Below, piece after piece: positions 37,736 through 49,126 of a stretch of DNA of 64,000 bases. Under the pieces are notes generated by a model. That model was given only the letters and a program-made list of their open reading frames with translations, ran no database searches and was not told the origin of the DNA. A program made the position numbers and the translations under genes. The DNA is from Owenia fusiformis (Eukaryota; Annelida; Polychaeta; Sabellida; Oweniidae), in assembly GCA_903813345.2 (NCBI GenBank), contig CAIIXF020000004.1:10796196-10860195 (forward strand), written 5' to 3'. How positions within the stretch are numbered: position 1 is the stretch's first letter; each line of letters starts with the position of its first letter.

Positions 37736-39204
37736 CCGCCAGTGTAATAAAGTTTGCTCTTTATGCACTTGAATGGAACTCCTGACAGCAAAATTACGTC
37801 TAGATATGCTTTTTTAGAACGTCATCCATCTATATGTAGATTATAAACATGTATTATGTATATAAGGCTATGACAGGTTTTGAAAAATGCCGCCAGTGTA
37901 ATTAAGTTTGCTCTTTTTGCACTTGAATGGAACTCCTGACAGCAAAATTACGTCTAGATATGCTTTTTTAGAATATGAAACGTCATCCATCTATATGTAG
38001 ATTATAAACATGTATTATGTATATAAGGCTATGACAGGTTTTGAAAAATGCCGCCAGTGTAATAAAGTTTGCTCTTTATGCACTTGAATGGAACTCATGA
38101 CAGCAAAATTATGTCTAGATATGATTTTTAGAATATGAAACGTCATCCATCTATATGTAGATTATAAACATGTATTATGTATATAAGACTATGACAGGTT
38201 TTGAAAAATGCCGCCAGTGTAATAAAGTTTGCTCTTTATGCACTTGAATGGAACTCATGACAGCAAAATTATGTCTAGATATGATTTTTAGAATATGAAA
38301 CGTCATCCATCCATATGTAGATTATAAACATGTATTATGTATATAAGGCTATGACAGGTTTTGAAAAATGCCGCCAGTGTAATAAAGTTTGCTCTTTATG
38401 CACTTGAATGGAACTCCTGACAGCAAAATTACGTCTAGATATGCTTTTTTAGAATATGAAACGTCATCCATCTATATGTAGATTATAAACATGTATTATG
38501 TATATAAGACTATGACAGGTTTTGAAAAATGCCGTCAGTGTAATAAAGTTTGCTCTTTATGCACTTGAATGGAACTCCTGACAGCAAAATTACGTCTAGA
38601 TATGATTTTTTAGAATATTAAACGTCATCCATCCACATGTAGATTATAAACATGTATTATGTATATAAGGCTATGACAGATTTTGAAAAATGCCGCAAGT
38701 GTAATAAAGTTTGCTCTTTATGCACTTGAATGGAACTCCTGACAGCAAAATTACGTCTAGATATGCTTTTTTTAGAATATGAAACGTCATCCATCTACAT
38801 GTAGATTATAATAAACATGTATTATGTATATAAGGCTATGACAGGTTTTGAAAAATGCCGCCAGTGTAATAAAGTTTGCTCTTTATGCACTTGAATGGAA
38901 CTCATGACAGCAAAATTATGTCTAGATATGATTTTTAGATTATGAAACGTCATCCATCTATTTGTAGATTATAAACATGTACTATGTATATAAGGCTATG
39001 ACAGGTTTTGAAAAATGCCGCCAGTGTAATTAAGTTTGCTCTTTATGCACTTGAATGGAACTCCTGACAGCAAAATTACGTCTAGATATGATTTTTTAGA
39101 ATATTAAACGTCATCCATCCACATGTAGATTATAAACATGTATTATGTATATAAGGCTATGAAAGGTTTTGAAAAATGCCGCCAGTGTAATAAAGTTTGG
39201 TCTT
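37736..39204. repeat. ~160 bp satellite, main block
   Basis: About nine highly similar units: GCCGCCAGTGTAATAAAGTT, TGCTCTTTATGCACTTGAAT, GGAACTCCTGACAGCAAAAT, TACGTCTAGATATG, AAACGTCATCCATCTATATG, TATTATGTATATAAGGCTAT, GACAGGTTTTGAAAAAT. Variants alternate (CTCATGACAG or CTCCTGACAG), suggesting higher-order pairing. Non-coding. Confidence 0.95.
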
Positions 39205-39206
39205 TA

Positions 39207-40083
39207 TGACACGTCGCAAAAAGTTCGCGCACATATTGTTACACATTTTTGCTTTTTAACACCAAAGAATGTGACGTTTTTTTTTTGAGAAAAGTGTACA
39301 CATATGGAAATCCTTTCGTCCTCCACATTTACCTGTTTATTTCAAAATATTTAAGGCGAATAACTCTGATATCGAATATGTATAAACAATGAGTTGGGGG
39401 CATCATAAAACACGAATCAATTGTTATTTCAGGTGAATTAAATATATGTGCTGCTGTGTTTGAAAAAAGGTGACCGGTATAAATTCGCCATATTTTAATG
39501 AATTTTGAAAACCTTTCGTACTCCACTTTTCCACATACAACAGAAAACACATACGTTTGCGAACAAAATCAACTATTTATTGATAAACTAAAGTTTAATC
39601 ATGTATGACATATTAAAAATTGGTCTCCTATTTTTGTTTAATGTACACCTGAAAAGGTAAAGGTAAAAAAATGAGCAAAAAAGGTCGCTGTCGACAGATT
39701 CTATTTTTCAAACTATATGACGTCACAATATGGGACGCTCACTTGAATTCATCCTTTGAAATTACACTTCCTTCTACCTTCATCAAGATGACAATAAAGC
39801 AAAATAGTCAAATATTGTTTGACTTGTATGCGTTTAAAGACGAAAAATAATTCAAAATGTAATGTGTCGACAGCGGATATTTGGCCGATATTGCGGTAAA
39901 AAACTCTTTTTTAAAAAGAATGCGCAAGAAAGAAAGAAGTGTACTTGATTTGAAAACTTTAACAAAGCAGCTTTAAAATGATATATAATTTTAATAAGAA
40001 TATTATCTTATATTCCGAAGAATTAAAGTTACATTCATGCGATACCCTAAAAACACAAGTGCGCCAGCTTTTTGCGACGTGTC
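39207..40083. mobile_element. TA-target transposon inserted in the satellite
   Basis: The termini GACACGTCGCAAAAAG and inverted CTTTTTGCGACGTGTC enclose 877 bp and are flanked by TA (39205-39206, 40084-40085). Excision with one TA restores CTTTATGCACTTGAATGG of the satellite. No transposase remnant was recognised. A non-autonomous Tc1/mariner-type element is likely. Confidence 0.8.
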
Positions 40084-40166
40084 TATGCACTTGAATGGAA
40101 CTCATGACAGCAAATTTACGTCTAGATATGATTTTTTAGAATATGAAACTTTACAACCTATATGTA
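40084..40166. repeat. Satellite fragment between two insertions
   Basis: It continues the unit interrupted at 39204 (TGCACTTGAATGGAACTCAT...) and stops at CCTATATGTA, where the mariner-like element enters. Confidence 0.9.
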
Positions 40167-41211
40167 CAGGGCGTTCAATAAGTATTGCTAATTTTGCTAT
40201 AACTTTTGTTCTATTTGTCTTTTCCTTATGAAACTTTTACAACATAAGGTACATATATCTGACTTGATTCCATAACGATTATAAGACAATCAATTCAGTA
40301 TTAACAAAGTTATGGTTACTACGGTAACCGGTGTCATGGATATGCGGGGCAAAGTTTTGACGTCACTTTGGACGACATTTTGAGTGTTGAAAGCAGTATC
40401 ATTAATACTGTTAAACTCTTGGGATATGCAGTGCAGTTACAAATAATCCATTCCAGGGTCACTTAATGATCCATATTGACTTCATGAGGTGCTCAAAGTA
40501 GGCACCCTTAGCTTCAAAGCACAGTTACTGTCTGGCGACTAACTCGTGGCCTACACATTTTTGAAGCCATCCTCATAGTGTGTGGCTAGAGAGGTGTTCA
40601 CTGCAGACGTCAGCTGATTGAGATTCTGATGCAATAATCCTCTCAGATCTCTTTTATCCCAGGGGCGAATACAGCAAAACCAATTTGGGCCTTATCTGGG
40701 GAAAATGCTGCGTGGGGCAATGTTTCCATACCAAGTTCTGTTATTGTATTTTGGACAATTATAGAGGATCTGTGAGCAGGGGCGTTAACCTGGTGGAACC
40801 CATGGGTCGCTATTGACTTTGAGGATGTTGGAGTTTGTGGCTAGGGAGGTGTTCACTGCAGACATCAACTCATCGAGATTCTGTTGCAATATTCCTCTCA
40901 GATCTCTTGTCACCGTTGTTAGAAAATACATATAATTCAAACTGACAACATCAAGTTTCGACCATATCAACAGTTTTTATTCATCAAAGTTTTTATTTAA
41001 TAATTCATCATGTAAACCCTTAAAGTTGCCCCGCGTACCCGTGACAATGGTTACCATAGTAACCATAACTTTGTCAATACTGAGTCGGTTGTCTGGAAAT
41101 TTGGATAGAATAAGGTCAGATATGTGTCCCTTATTTTATTATAGTTTCATGGGGAAAAAAGCAAGATACCAAAAGTTACAACAAAATTAGCAATACCTAT
41201 TGAACGCCCTG
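40167..41211 (-). mobile_element. Decayed mariner-like transposon in the satellite
   Basis: The ends CAGGGCGTTCAATAAGTATT and, inverted, CAGGGCGTTCAATAGGTATT match for about 40 bp and are flanked by TA. On the minus strand near 40720-40660 a remnant reads LPHAAFSPDKAQIGF, followed by KRDLRGLLHQNLNQL after a shift, matching the mariner C-terminal block (HPPYSPDLAP...K..LRG). That block is partly duplicated (about 40595-40660 and 40838-40925). Stops and shifts make it inactive. Confidence 0.75.
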
Positions 41212-41213
41212 TA

Positions 41214-41372
41214 TATTGTAAACGTGTATGTGTGTAAGGGTATTAATGGTTTTGATGAATAGTGCCAGTGTAATAAACTTTGCTCTTCATGCACTTGAAT
41301 GGAACTCCCAAAAGCAAAATTACGTTTAGATATGGTTTTTAGAATATGCAACTTCCTCCACCTATATGTAGA
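41214..41372. repeat. Satellite, right-hand remnant
   Basis: One diverged unit (AGTGCCAGTGTAATAAACTT, CACTTGAATGGAACTCCCAA, ATTACGTTTAGATATGG) resumes after the mariner-like insertion and ends near TATATGTAGAAG. Confidence 0.85.
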
Positions 41373-43215
41373 AGTGAATCCATTTGAATTGCCTAAGGAC
41401 TTGAAGACAAGATTCCATGTTTTCCATATGATTTGAGACTGAATGCTCCAGTTTTTATGAGTATAAGCATTCTTCTTGAGAGTGAATATCAGCTGAATGC
41501 ATATAAACATACAACTTATAAACGATTAAAGTAAAATTTAATTAAATTTTGAGATAATTACAGTAACAGCATACCAAATAATAAGAAAATTATGCCGTAA
41601 ATGTATCTGATTTGGTGGGTTGTTACAATATCAACATCAAGGACTAGAACACCAAGGAACTTTTTAGACTGAAGTCATTTCAAATTGAAAAAAATTGAGG
41701 CCAATATTCATAACATTAAAAAAGTTGTAGATACTAGCATAGGCTTTCAATTATTAGAGTTATAATTCAATTCTAGTTGAAAGCCCATGATACTTGTACA
41801 GGGTGACCCAAAAAATGCAACCCATGCAAAGTGGATTTCATATTATAGTACTAGTTTATATTATAAAAATAGTGTTGCTGTTTAATAGCATTGAAGTTTA
41901 AAAGTATGAAAGATATTTTTACAAAAAGCCAACTACATTTCATTGAGGGTAGATATATGTTTAGCTACTTATGTTCTGTTTAATGGAAGTCCGATAAACA
42001 TGTTACTTCCCTTTATAAATTGATCAATAAAAGGCTACATACATACCAACTTTCGTCGTGTTATCTATGTTGAGGTCTGATGGTCTGCAGATCAAAGGAC
42101 TAATGTTAGGTAGTTGTATCAAATCAGTTCATTCTTGGTTCATGGACCTTATGATTTCTTCTCTATACAAGTTAAAGTTGGTGCATTGAGTAATATGTGT
42201 TAAAGCGTTTTATTCCACATTTCTCAAAGAGGGAATCTCTCTTTCTTGAAATGACATTGATATAACTTTCGCCATTGTTCATGATTGTTTCAGTATTGTT
42301 TCAACTGGGTATTTTTGTTTCGTCTCCCATAACTGGCGTCTCTTAGTTGCTTTGTTGGAATTCTAGTTTGTACGGGTCTGTCGATCGGAGTCTAGTTGCA
42401 TCTGATTGATTTGTTGTTTGCAAACTTTACTCCACAGACTGCTTGGTGGGAAATAACCATTGCATGTGGAGGTAAAACGATAATAATTTTCGAAGATTAT
42501 ATTTTCAAAGACATTCCAAATGTCCAGGGTAAGAAGCCCCTTTGTTTTAAATTGTTTGTTTTTACGTTATTTGAATGAGTTCTAAATTGAAATATTTCCT
42601 TCGTTATTGCAGTACATTTAATACACTCCTGCTCCATAAGTAAAATGGTGCTCCTTTAGATGTTAATAGTCACATGAATTTGTTAAAAAAATGTACAGCT
42701 TTATTTAACTCCCTCCCACAGCCCCCGAAGTTAGACGATTTTGGTGAAAACAAGCAAAAATTAAAATAGTTCAAATAAAAAATACAATGGAATGCAACAC
42801 AAAATTTCAAAACTGTTCAGGGCTAGCATTGCATGTTAACAATGTGACTTATGACGTTATAACAGAGATTCGTGAAAGGTTGAAAATCAAAGAATAGCCG
42901 TTTAAAAGCAAACTGATCCATATAACCAGCATGAATCCTTGTTTGCCTTAAATGATTTCCATGTGTGTATTGCAAAACTCCTAGCTATCCTGATTACTCA
43001 AGAACAATTAATTGCTCTGAATGGTGTTGTTTACAATTTTATACATTGGTAAATTATTAATAGTGTTATTATGTAATATGGTAGAAGACGTATTGTTAGA
43101 GCTACAGAAATCATGAATTTGATAGATTAAATTGGTTATTAAAATGTCTATACCGCAAATTGTTTGATACATCACACAACTACCACAACTGGAGTATGAA
43201 ATGGTGAACATGTGA
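41373..43215. other. Region between satellite and lectin copy B
   Basis: No gene recognised. A solo terminus-like ACAGGGTGACCCAAAAAATG occurs at about 41797. The open frame at 42396-42578 has no domain or splice support. Confidence 0.4.
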
Positions 43216-43272
43216 ACATACGTCAAAAGTTCAGAAATTTCGCTATTTTGGAAAAACACATTGGCTGACAAA

Positions 43273-46200
43273 ATGGAAACATCCATCTTCAGATTGATAT
43301 TTCTATTTTTCTTTGGATTCTATGTCAAGATTATTACCTGCAACCAATGGACAACAGGAATGTTTGCCACACCCAAAATAAATGTTAAACTAATTGATCA
43401 ACCAATTGATATTATTCTGGACATTATTACATGGAATCATTGTCTACTGATGTGCGCAGTCGCAACAACATGTAAAGGATTTAACTACAATGTTGAATCC
43501 CCTAGATGTGAGTTATTTGAAACTGTGAATTGCACTCAACTTGAGAGTTCAGCTGGATGGCGATTTGGTCAGATTAAAACAGGTGAGATTTTTTTATAAT
43601 ATGCTATTCCTTTTTATCATATAGCAGAAAATTGAATACAGAAAAAACAGAAAGCTTACCGTAGAAATAATCCGGCGTTAATCCTGCGTTTTGCTCTGTT
43701 CTGACTTATTATTTAGGAGATATACAATTATAGGATTTTGAAGATATCTTATGCTAGGAATATGACTGTAAAAATGTAACATAAAAATACTTATACTCTT
43801 CTAGGGTTTCATTTGTATTTTTTAACCTTCATCATTTTTTCAGATAATTTAAAAATGATGAACAACCAAAATATAGCGGTAAATAGACCAACCTATCAAT
43901 CGACCACGTACGAATATTTTCAATTAAGTAAATCTGGAAACGCTGTAGATGGTAATACAGACGGGGATTACATGAAAGGATCGTGTACAGCTACTGCAGA
44001 AGATACAAACGTGAAACCATGGTGGGTCATTGATTTGGGAAAGTCATATACATTGCTCCAGATTGTCGTATGGAATCGTATGGATGACGTTAGTAAGTAA
44101 TATCTGTGTCAATTTATATCATACGTAGAATATGCACTACATGAAAGTTTCACTTTACACCATACTCCATGTTTTTTTTGCAATACGGAATATAGAATAA
44201 TATTTATTCATTTGACTGTAGTCATTCCATAGCTACATGAAATGACATTTTCATTACAATTTGATTAATTCACCCATGCAAACTTAATTATTTGTTTCCG
44301 GTCATGTGCGTTGCAGAATTTTAAACATTACTGTGAAATGTCGTAGCTTTTTGGTTTCTTATCATCGAAGACAGGTAGTTTCATGATTTATTTTTACATG
44401 AATTGAGAGTGGCAGTCAGAGGCAAACAAACCCAGGATTTTCCAAAAGGGTGGGTCTCAACTACAAATAGCAGAACATATCGCTTTTGTTTCATCCAAGT
44501 CATATATTCTCTATATTCTCCTCAGCAACATTAACGAAATTCCCGGGGATTGAATCGATATTGTTTTCAAATCGCACCAATTCTTAATTTAAATTATGTA
44601 TGTATATATATGATATAAGAGTATTAAATTGTTTATTGGACTTACCAGGTACCTGTTAAGGACAAGTACTCACCTGTCAAATCCCGATTTAGATCGGAAG
44701 AAAATCCCAGATTTTCTATTGATCATCCGGATTTATTTTTCAAAATCCCGATTTTAACCAGATTTTCGGGAAATATTCCGACTTTTTGTATAATATCCCG
44801 ATTTTAAGAGAATATTGCGATTTTTGTAAATCCTGATTTTGTTCATAAAATATCCCGATTTTGTGTTCAAAAATCCAGATTTGTTATTGAGCCATCTCGA
44901 TTTTTCAGTGAAAACTCGCGATTTTTAAATGGTACCCTTCGATTTTCGTTCAAAACTTCCGATTTGTTAATGACGGATGCCCTCGCAAAAAAAGAAACTA
45001 TACGACAGATTTTGTGATAAAACAGTAGCTACGTGTAACTACACATGCAAATACACTTGTAAAGCTCTTTCATCTTCTTTTAAACCGATGTAAACCCCAA
45101 TTTCCTCCCGATTTTTATTGTAAACTCCCCATTTTCACCTGATTATCGTAATCAATCCCAATTTTTGATAACCACACTTTCCTCCCGATTGTCATTGCAA
45201 ATTCGCGATTTCTCCCGATTATCCTAAGCCATTCCGATTTTCCCCTAATTTTTTTTTATAGAAATACCGATTTTCTTTAAAAATTCCGACGTCTCCTGAT
45301 TTTTAAAACAAAAATATCCCGATTTTTACTTTTAACTTGACAGGTATGCAAGTATCAAGACGTCAACAGTTCAGAAACTTGACCCTGTTAAACCATGAGA
45401 TTGGTACTACAATAACGTCATTTCGAAGGGCAATAAAGTGAATTCGAACATGATTGTATATACGCCTTCTATAAATTGTTAACAAAGTCAATATTTCAGC
45501 TGGGATATATTCGCGATCAATACCCCTGGTAATATTTGAAATGCGTGACGTCGTTGAATTCACCCCTTAGGGCTAGGCACAAAAGATTTCGAACCCCTCA
45601 CTCTCTTCGGTCGTTCGGGGTACAGAAAACGTTTGTTCCTAGCCCTGCGGGATGTATTCGACAATATTACCCCTGCTTTTCGGTCTATATTTCTTAAATA
45701 TTGGACCGAGGGCCGAATGCTCAAGGTCCGATATTTCATTATATTACCCGAAGAAATGATGTTATTAGTATAATACCGAGGGCTGAAATAAAAAGAAAAG
45801 CTTACGCACTGAATATCTAATTTCCCGGGAAAAATTGCCGGGCGTTAATGAAAAATCCCGATGCGTTAATGCATTATTAGCCCTATGGCCCGCCACTATG
45901 ACGTCACATATTGCTCAGGTCGATATAGTAAAATAAATGCCTTCTAAACTAGCACGAATACCCCTAATACAGACCCGGCGAGGTGGTAATAAGAAGTTTT
46001 TTTAAGACAAAAGTTATGCTTGGGATAATGGTGAACGTCAATACAGGTAGGACACGAGTTACTTTTAGTTATTGTAAATGTCCAAGTAATTCTATGCAAT
46101 AGAATAACATGCTAAAATTAATTATTTACTTTGAAAGGTTATCGACTTCATGATTTCGCAATCGAAGTCGACTGTGAATTTGACGGATCAAACACCGATA

Positions 46201-46421
46201 GCCCATCCTGGTCTAGAACATACCTTTACACTGGGACGCCGGAAAGCAATCCGACAACGATTTCACTCCCACAGCCCTCTGTTGGACGATTCGTAAAGGT
46301 ACAAAATGCAGTGATTAGTAAGTCTGAAGATTCAAATGATGATCTTTTGACGCTGTGTGAAGTGGAAGTATATGTCGAGAGTGCCGATGAAGATTGTGAA
46401 TGTGAACTAGGAAAGTTCTAA
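43273..46421 (+). CDS. Secreted PAN/apple-like plus F-type lectin, copy B
   Basis: Exons 43273-43582, 43844-44092 and 46138-46421 join at the same phase-1 positions as copy A to give 280 residues. The signal peptide is METSIFRLIFLFFFGFYVKI. The PAN-like region keeps the core cysteine missing in copy A (TTCKGFNY, RCELFETVNC). In the F-type domain (NIAVNRPTYQ, SGNAVDGNTDG, KPWWVIDLGKSY, LCEVEVYVES) the R-x-D-x4-R motif is kept as RMDDVSYR. The vicinal Cys-Cys is replaced by Asp-Val, and the His after the SC of copy A is Ala, so canonical fucose binding is probably weakened or changed. Intron 2 (about 2 kb) holds a CCCGATTTT minisatellite and an orphan copy of the genes' 5' block. Confidence 0.88.
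44676..45335. repeat. Degenerate minisatellite of TCCCGATTTT units
   Basis: The word ATCCCGATTTT or close variants (TTCCGACTTT, ATCCAGATTTG, CTCGCGATTTTT) recurs some 25 times at irregular 15-30 bp spacing in intron 2 of lectin copy B. Non-coding. Confidence 0.8.
45349..45380 (+). promoter_or_regulatory. Orphan copy of the lectin-gene 5' block
   Basis: AAGTATCAAGACGTCAACAG followed by TTCAGAAACTTGA is nearly identical to 32786-32818 upstream of lectin copy A, but lies inside intron 2 of copy B. No ATG with a signal peptide follows. It may be a leftover of a third gene copy or an internal promoter. Confidence 0.4.
45565..45660. repeat. Imperfect hairpin repeat in intron 2 of copy B
   Basis: TTAGGGCTAGGCACAAAAGA (from about 45567) returns inverted as ACGTTTGTTCCTAGCCCTG at 45629-45648. 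Probably a small fold-back element. Confidence 0.4.
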
Positions 46422-46896
46422 TTTCAAACGTATTATGTTAAGCTTCATCTAGTGAACTCCTTAAATATTAACCATGGTATAATGAACTATCCTCTCCCCA
46501 TATAATGTAGTCTGTGTTTATTTAACTTTATTTTGCTGTATTTATTACTTCCGAATAGGTGCATATCATATATTACATAGAATCGCATTTTTATTAGATA
46601 TATTTACTGATTTATTGAAAATAATTCAATGTAAATAGAGCTAACCGAGATGGTGAAACATTAGTGATTATATTGGAATTTACTCTTAATTACTTGTTTG
46701 TTACATACTTCAAATCATTCTATAAAACTGATAAAGATATGGATGTAACTTTGCAAACATCTGACAGACATGTTCAGGACATTTTAAAAAATTGTCGTGG
46801 ATATATGACAACCAGATTTTAAATTCTACTACAATTACTTGGATCAAAACGCGGGCTGCGGCCTCAATGTAATATTGAAAACGATGTATCCAGGTC

Positions 46897-46902
46897 AATA
46901 AA
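46897..46902 (+). terminator. Candidate polyadenylation signal of lectin copy B
   Basis: AATAAA about 480 bp after the stop codon, followed by a T/G-rich stretch and immediately by the MITE at 46947. Earlier signals are absent. Confidence 0.4.
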
Positions 46903-47885
46903 AATCTTGTAATATGGCTTGATTGAAAGTGTATTCACTAATACTACAGGGTGTCCCGAAAGTATGGGGGCCCCATAGGCAGACATATACCAATGTCTCA
47001 ATAGTATTTGTCATATATCATTTTAAAGCTCATTCAAAGTTACATTGATTTGCCAAATATCATCGTTCAACTCACAAATGGGAAAAAGTTACAGGTATTT
47101 CAAAATTTTGGGTTAAACCAAAATTTAAGTCAGTTTTAAACCAAAATAATAGTCGATATTTCTCCCTAGGCCATGTTAACAACAGCAATGCTTTCCATAT
47201 ATGACCTTAAATGCGCTTCAAATAGGTATGTGGCATTTTGCAATCCTTATAAAACCTTTTAAGGCATTTTTGAAGTTTCAACACAATATCCATCCCATCT
47301 TCGACAATAGCACCCATATTTTAGGTCACATTCAGGTCAGGGCTGTTTCAATAAAACTGAATTTAACTAAATTTTTGGCCAAACGCTAAGTTTTGAAATG
47401 CCTGTAACTTTTTACCATATGTGAGTTGAACCATGATACTTGGCAAATCAATGTAACTTTGGATAAGCTTTAAAATGAGTTATGACACATACCATGGAGA
47501 CATTGGTATATGTCTGCCCAGGGGGAGGGGCATACAGTACGGCCCACGAGTAACTTTCATGTAAGGCCATGCTTCAGCGCACCTATAAAATTGGCGCACT
47601 GCATGGAGAAACTCTCTGTGTTGAAACTCTCTCAGCGACTCAGCGCGACGCTGTTTGCGACTCAGAGCATAGATACTCGCGCTATGTTATGAATAGCATT
47701 GCGCCATGGCCAATTTATGCCTGTCCCGTGTTACTATTAATTACCACTGGTCAATCAGAGAGCGTTGTGGCGTGCTGTACTAATACTCGGTCTTCAGCGC
47801 AAGTAATAACTTTAATTCAAACATCTAATGTATCACAAATCGTGTTTGCTTGTATCAATTTTTAAAGTAAGTCTAGATTTAAAAA

Positions 47886-49126
47886 ATATCCTATTTACAG
47901 TACTGTAGATAATCAAAACACAGCACCTCTTTAGAAATCGCATTCAGTGCAAACTGCACCTAAAGTGTAAGGCTTATTTCAACATGAAAAGGCTAGATCA
48001 CAACAATTTTCTGAGTCTACTAAGAAAAATAATATAAATAATATAATAAATAAAATAATATAAATGAATTGGCAACAAGCTATGATGTCACTGGCGAATC
48101 TAGAGTGGGGCGGGAGTAGTAAGGGGACATCTCCAAGGTGGTTCCGAAGCTGGAATTGCCAGACATTTACAAATGAAGGGATATAATCCTTTTTTATTGT
48201 GATACACATCCGCAGCTATAAAAACAAGGAAGTGAACGAATGGCGTAATCACGGGATGTCATCGTCTTATTTGGTCAATGTTAGGGAGCAGGTCGTTTTT
48301 ACAAGATATTTCAGGATTTTCACACAATATGCCTTATTAGTTTAGGCTTAGGTTTAACCTTATTTTCACACAAACGGGTCTTTTATTGCCGAAAAGATCT
48401 GCGCAGAAATGTTTCAAGATCCAAAAAGAAGACAGTTTGTTTCAGAGTATGTCCTACCCTCCTTGCCAATGTCTAAGTCCGCCCCCGTGAACCACCTTGA
48501 TAATGTCCCCTCCCGAATGTCCCCTTGTCACCCCACCCCATTCAGATCCACCAATTGTTTTAAACCTTGCCTATTAACATTATCATATAATCAAAACTGG
48601 CATCCGTTTTATTTTCTAACCATGCATGCTATGAAGGATGTAACAAATATACAGTGTAGAATGGTATATTGAACTTTTTTCTAAATGTTGATCTCAAAAA
48701 AATTTTTTGGGGTTTTTCAACACATACCGTTGACACAATAATGAATACACATTGTAACATAGAAAATTGGGGAAAATGACAATCCCTTTGATCAAATTAT
48801 AAAGATTTAATCTCCCGCTTATGTGCAATTAAAGTGTTGATACACATAATTAGCAATCAGAAAGATGCATGCTCTAACCACTGCAGTTTATTAGATTAAT
48901 GATTGAGTAAGATTAAAGTTTTCAATTGCCTTTGTTGTAACATCTTATTTCAAAAGAATGGATATTGAGAATTCGAATATGGTTGTATGGATGAAACATT
49001 CACATTACAGTTAACAGTGTTATTCCTTCAATAAATGCAACATATTTACCATTTTAGATTACATATTGGACTTTCTGCACAATGATAAATGTTGATAATA
49101 TAGTTTTCGATGAAACCCCAGGGCCG
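47886..49126. other. Interior of the 9.9 kb element, nothing recognised
   Basis: The blocks GGGGACATCTCCAAGGTGGT (about 48124) and ACCACCTTGATAATGTCCCC (about 48492) form a loose inverted pair spanning about 390 bp, perhaps another fold-back. No gene was recognised. Confidence 0.35.
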
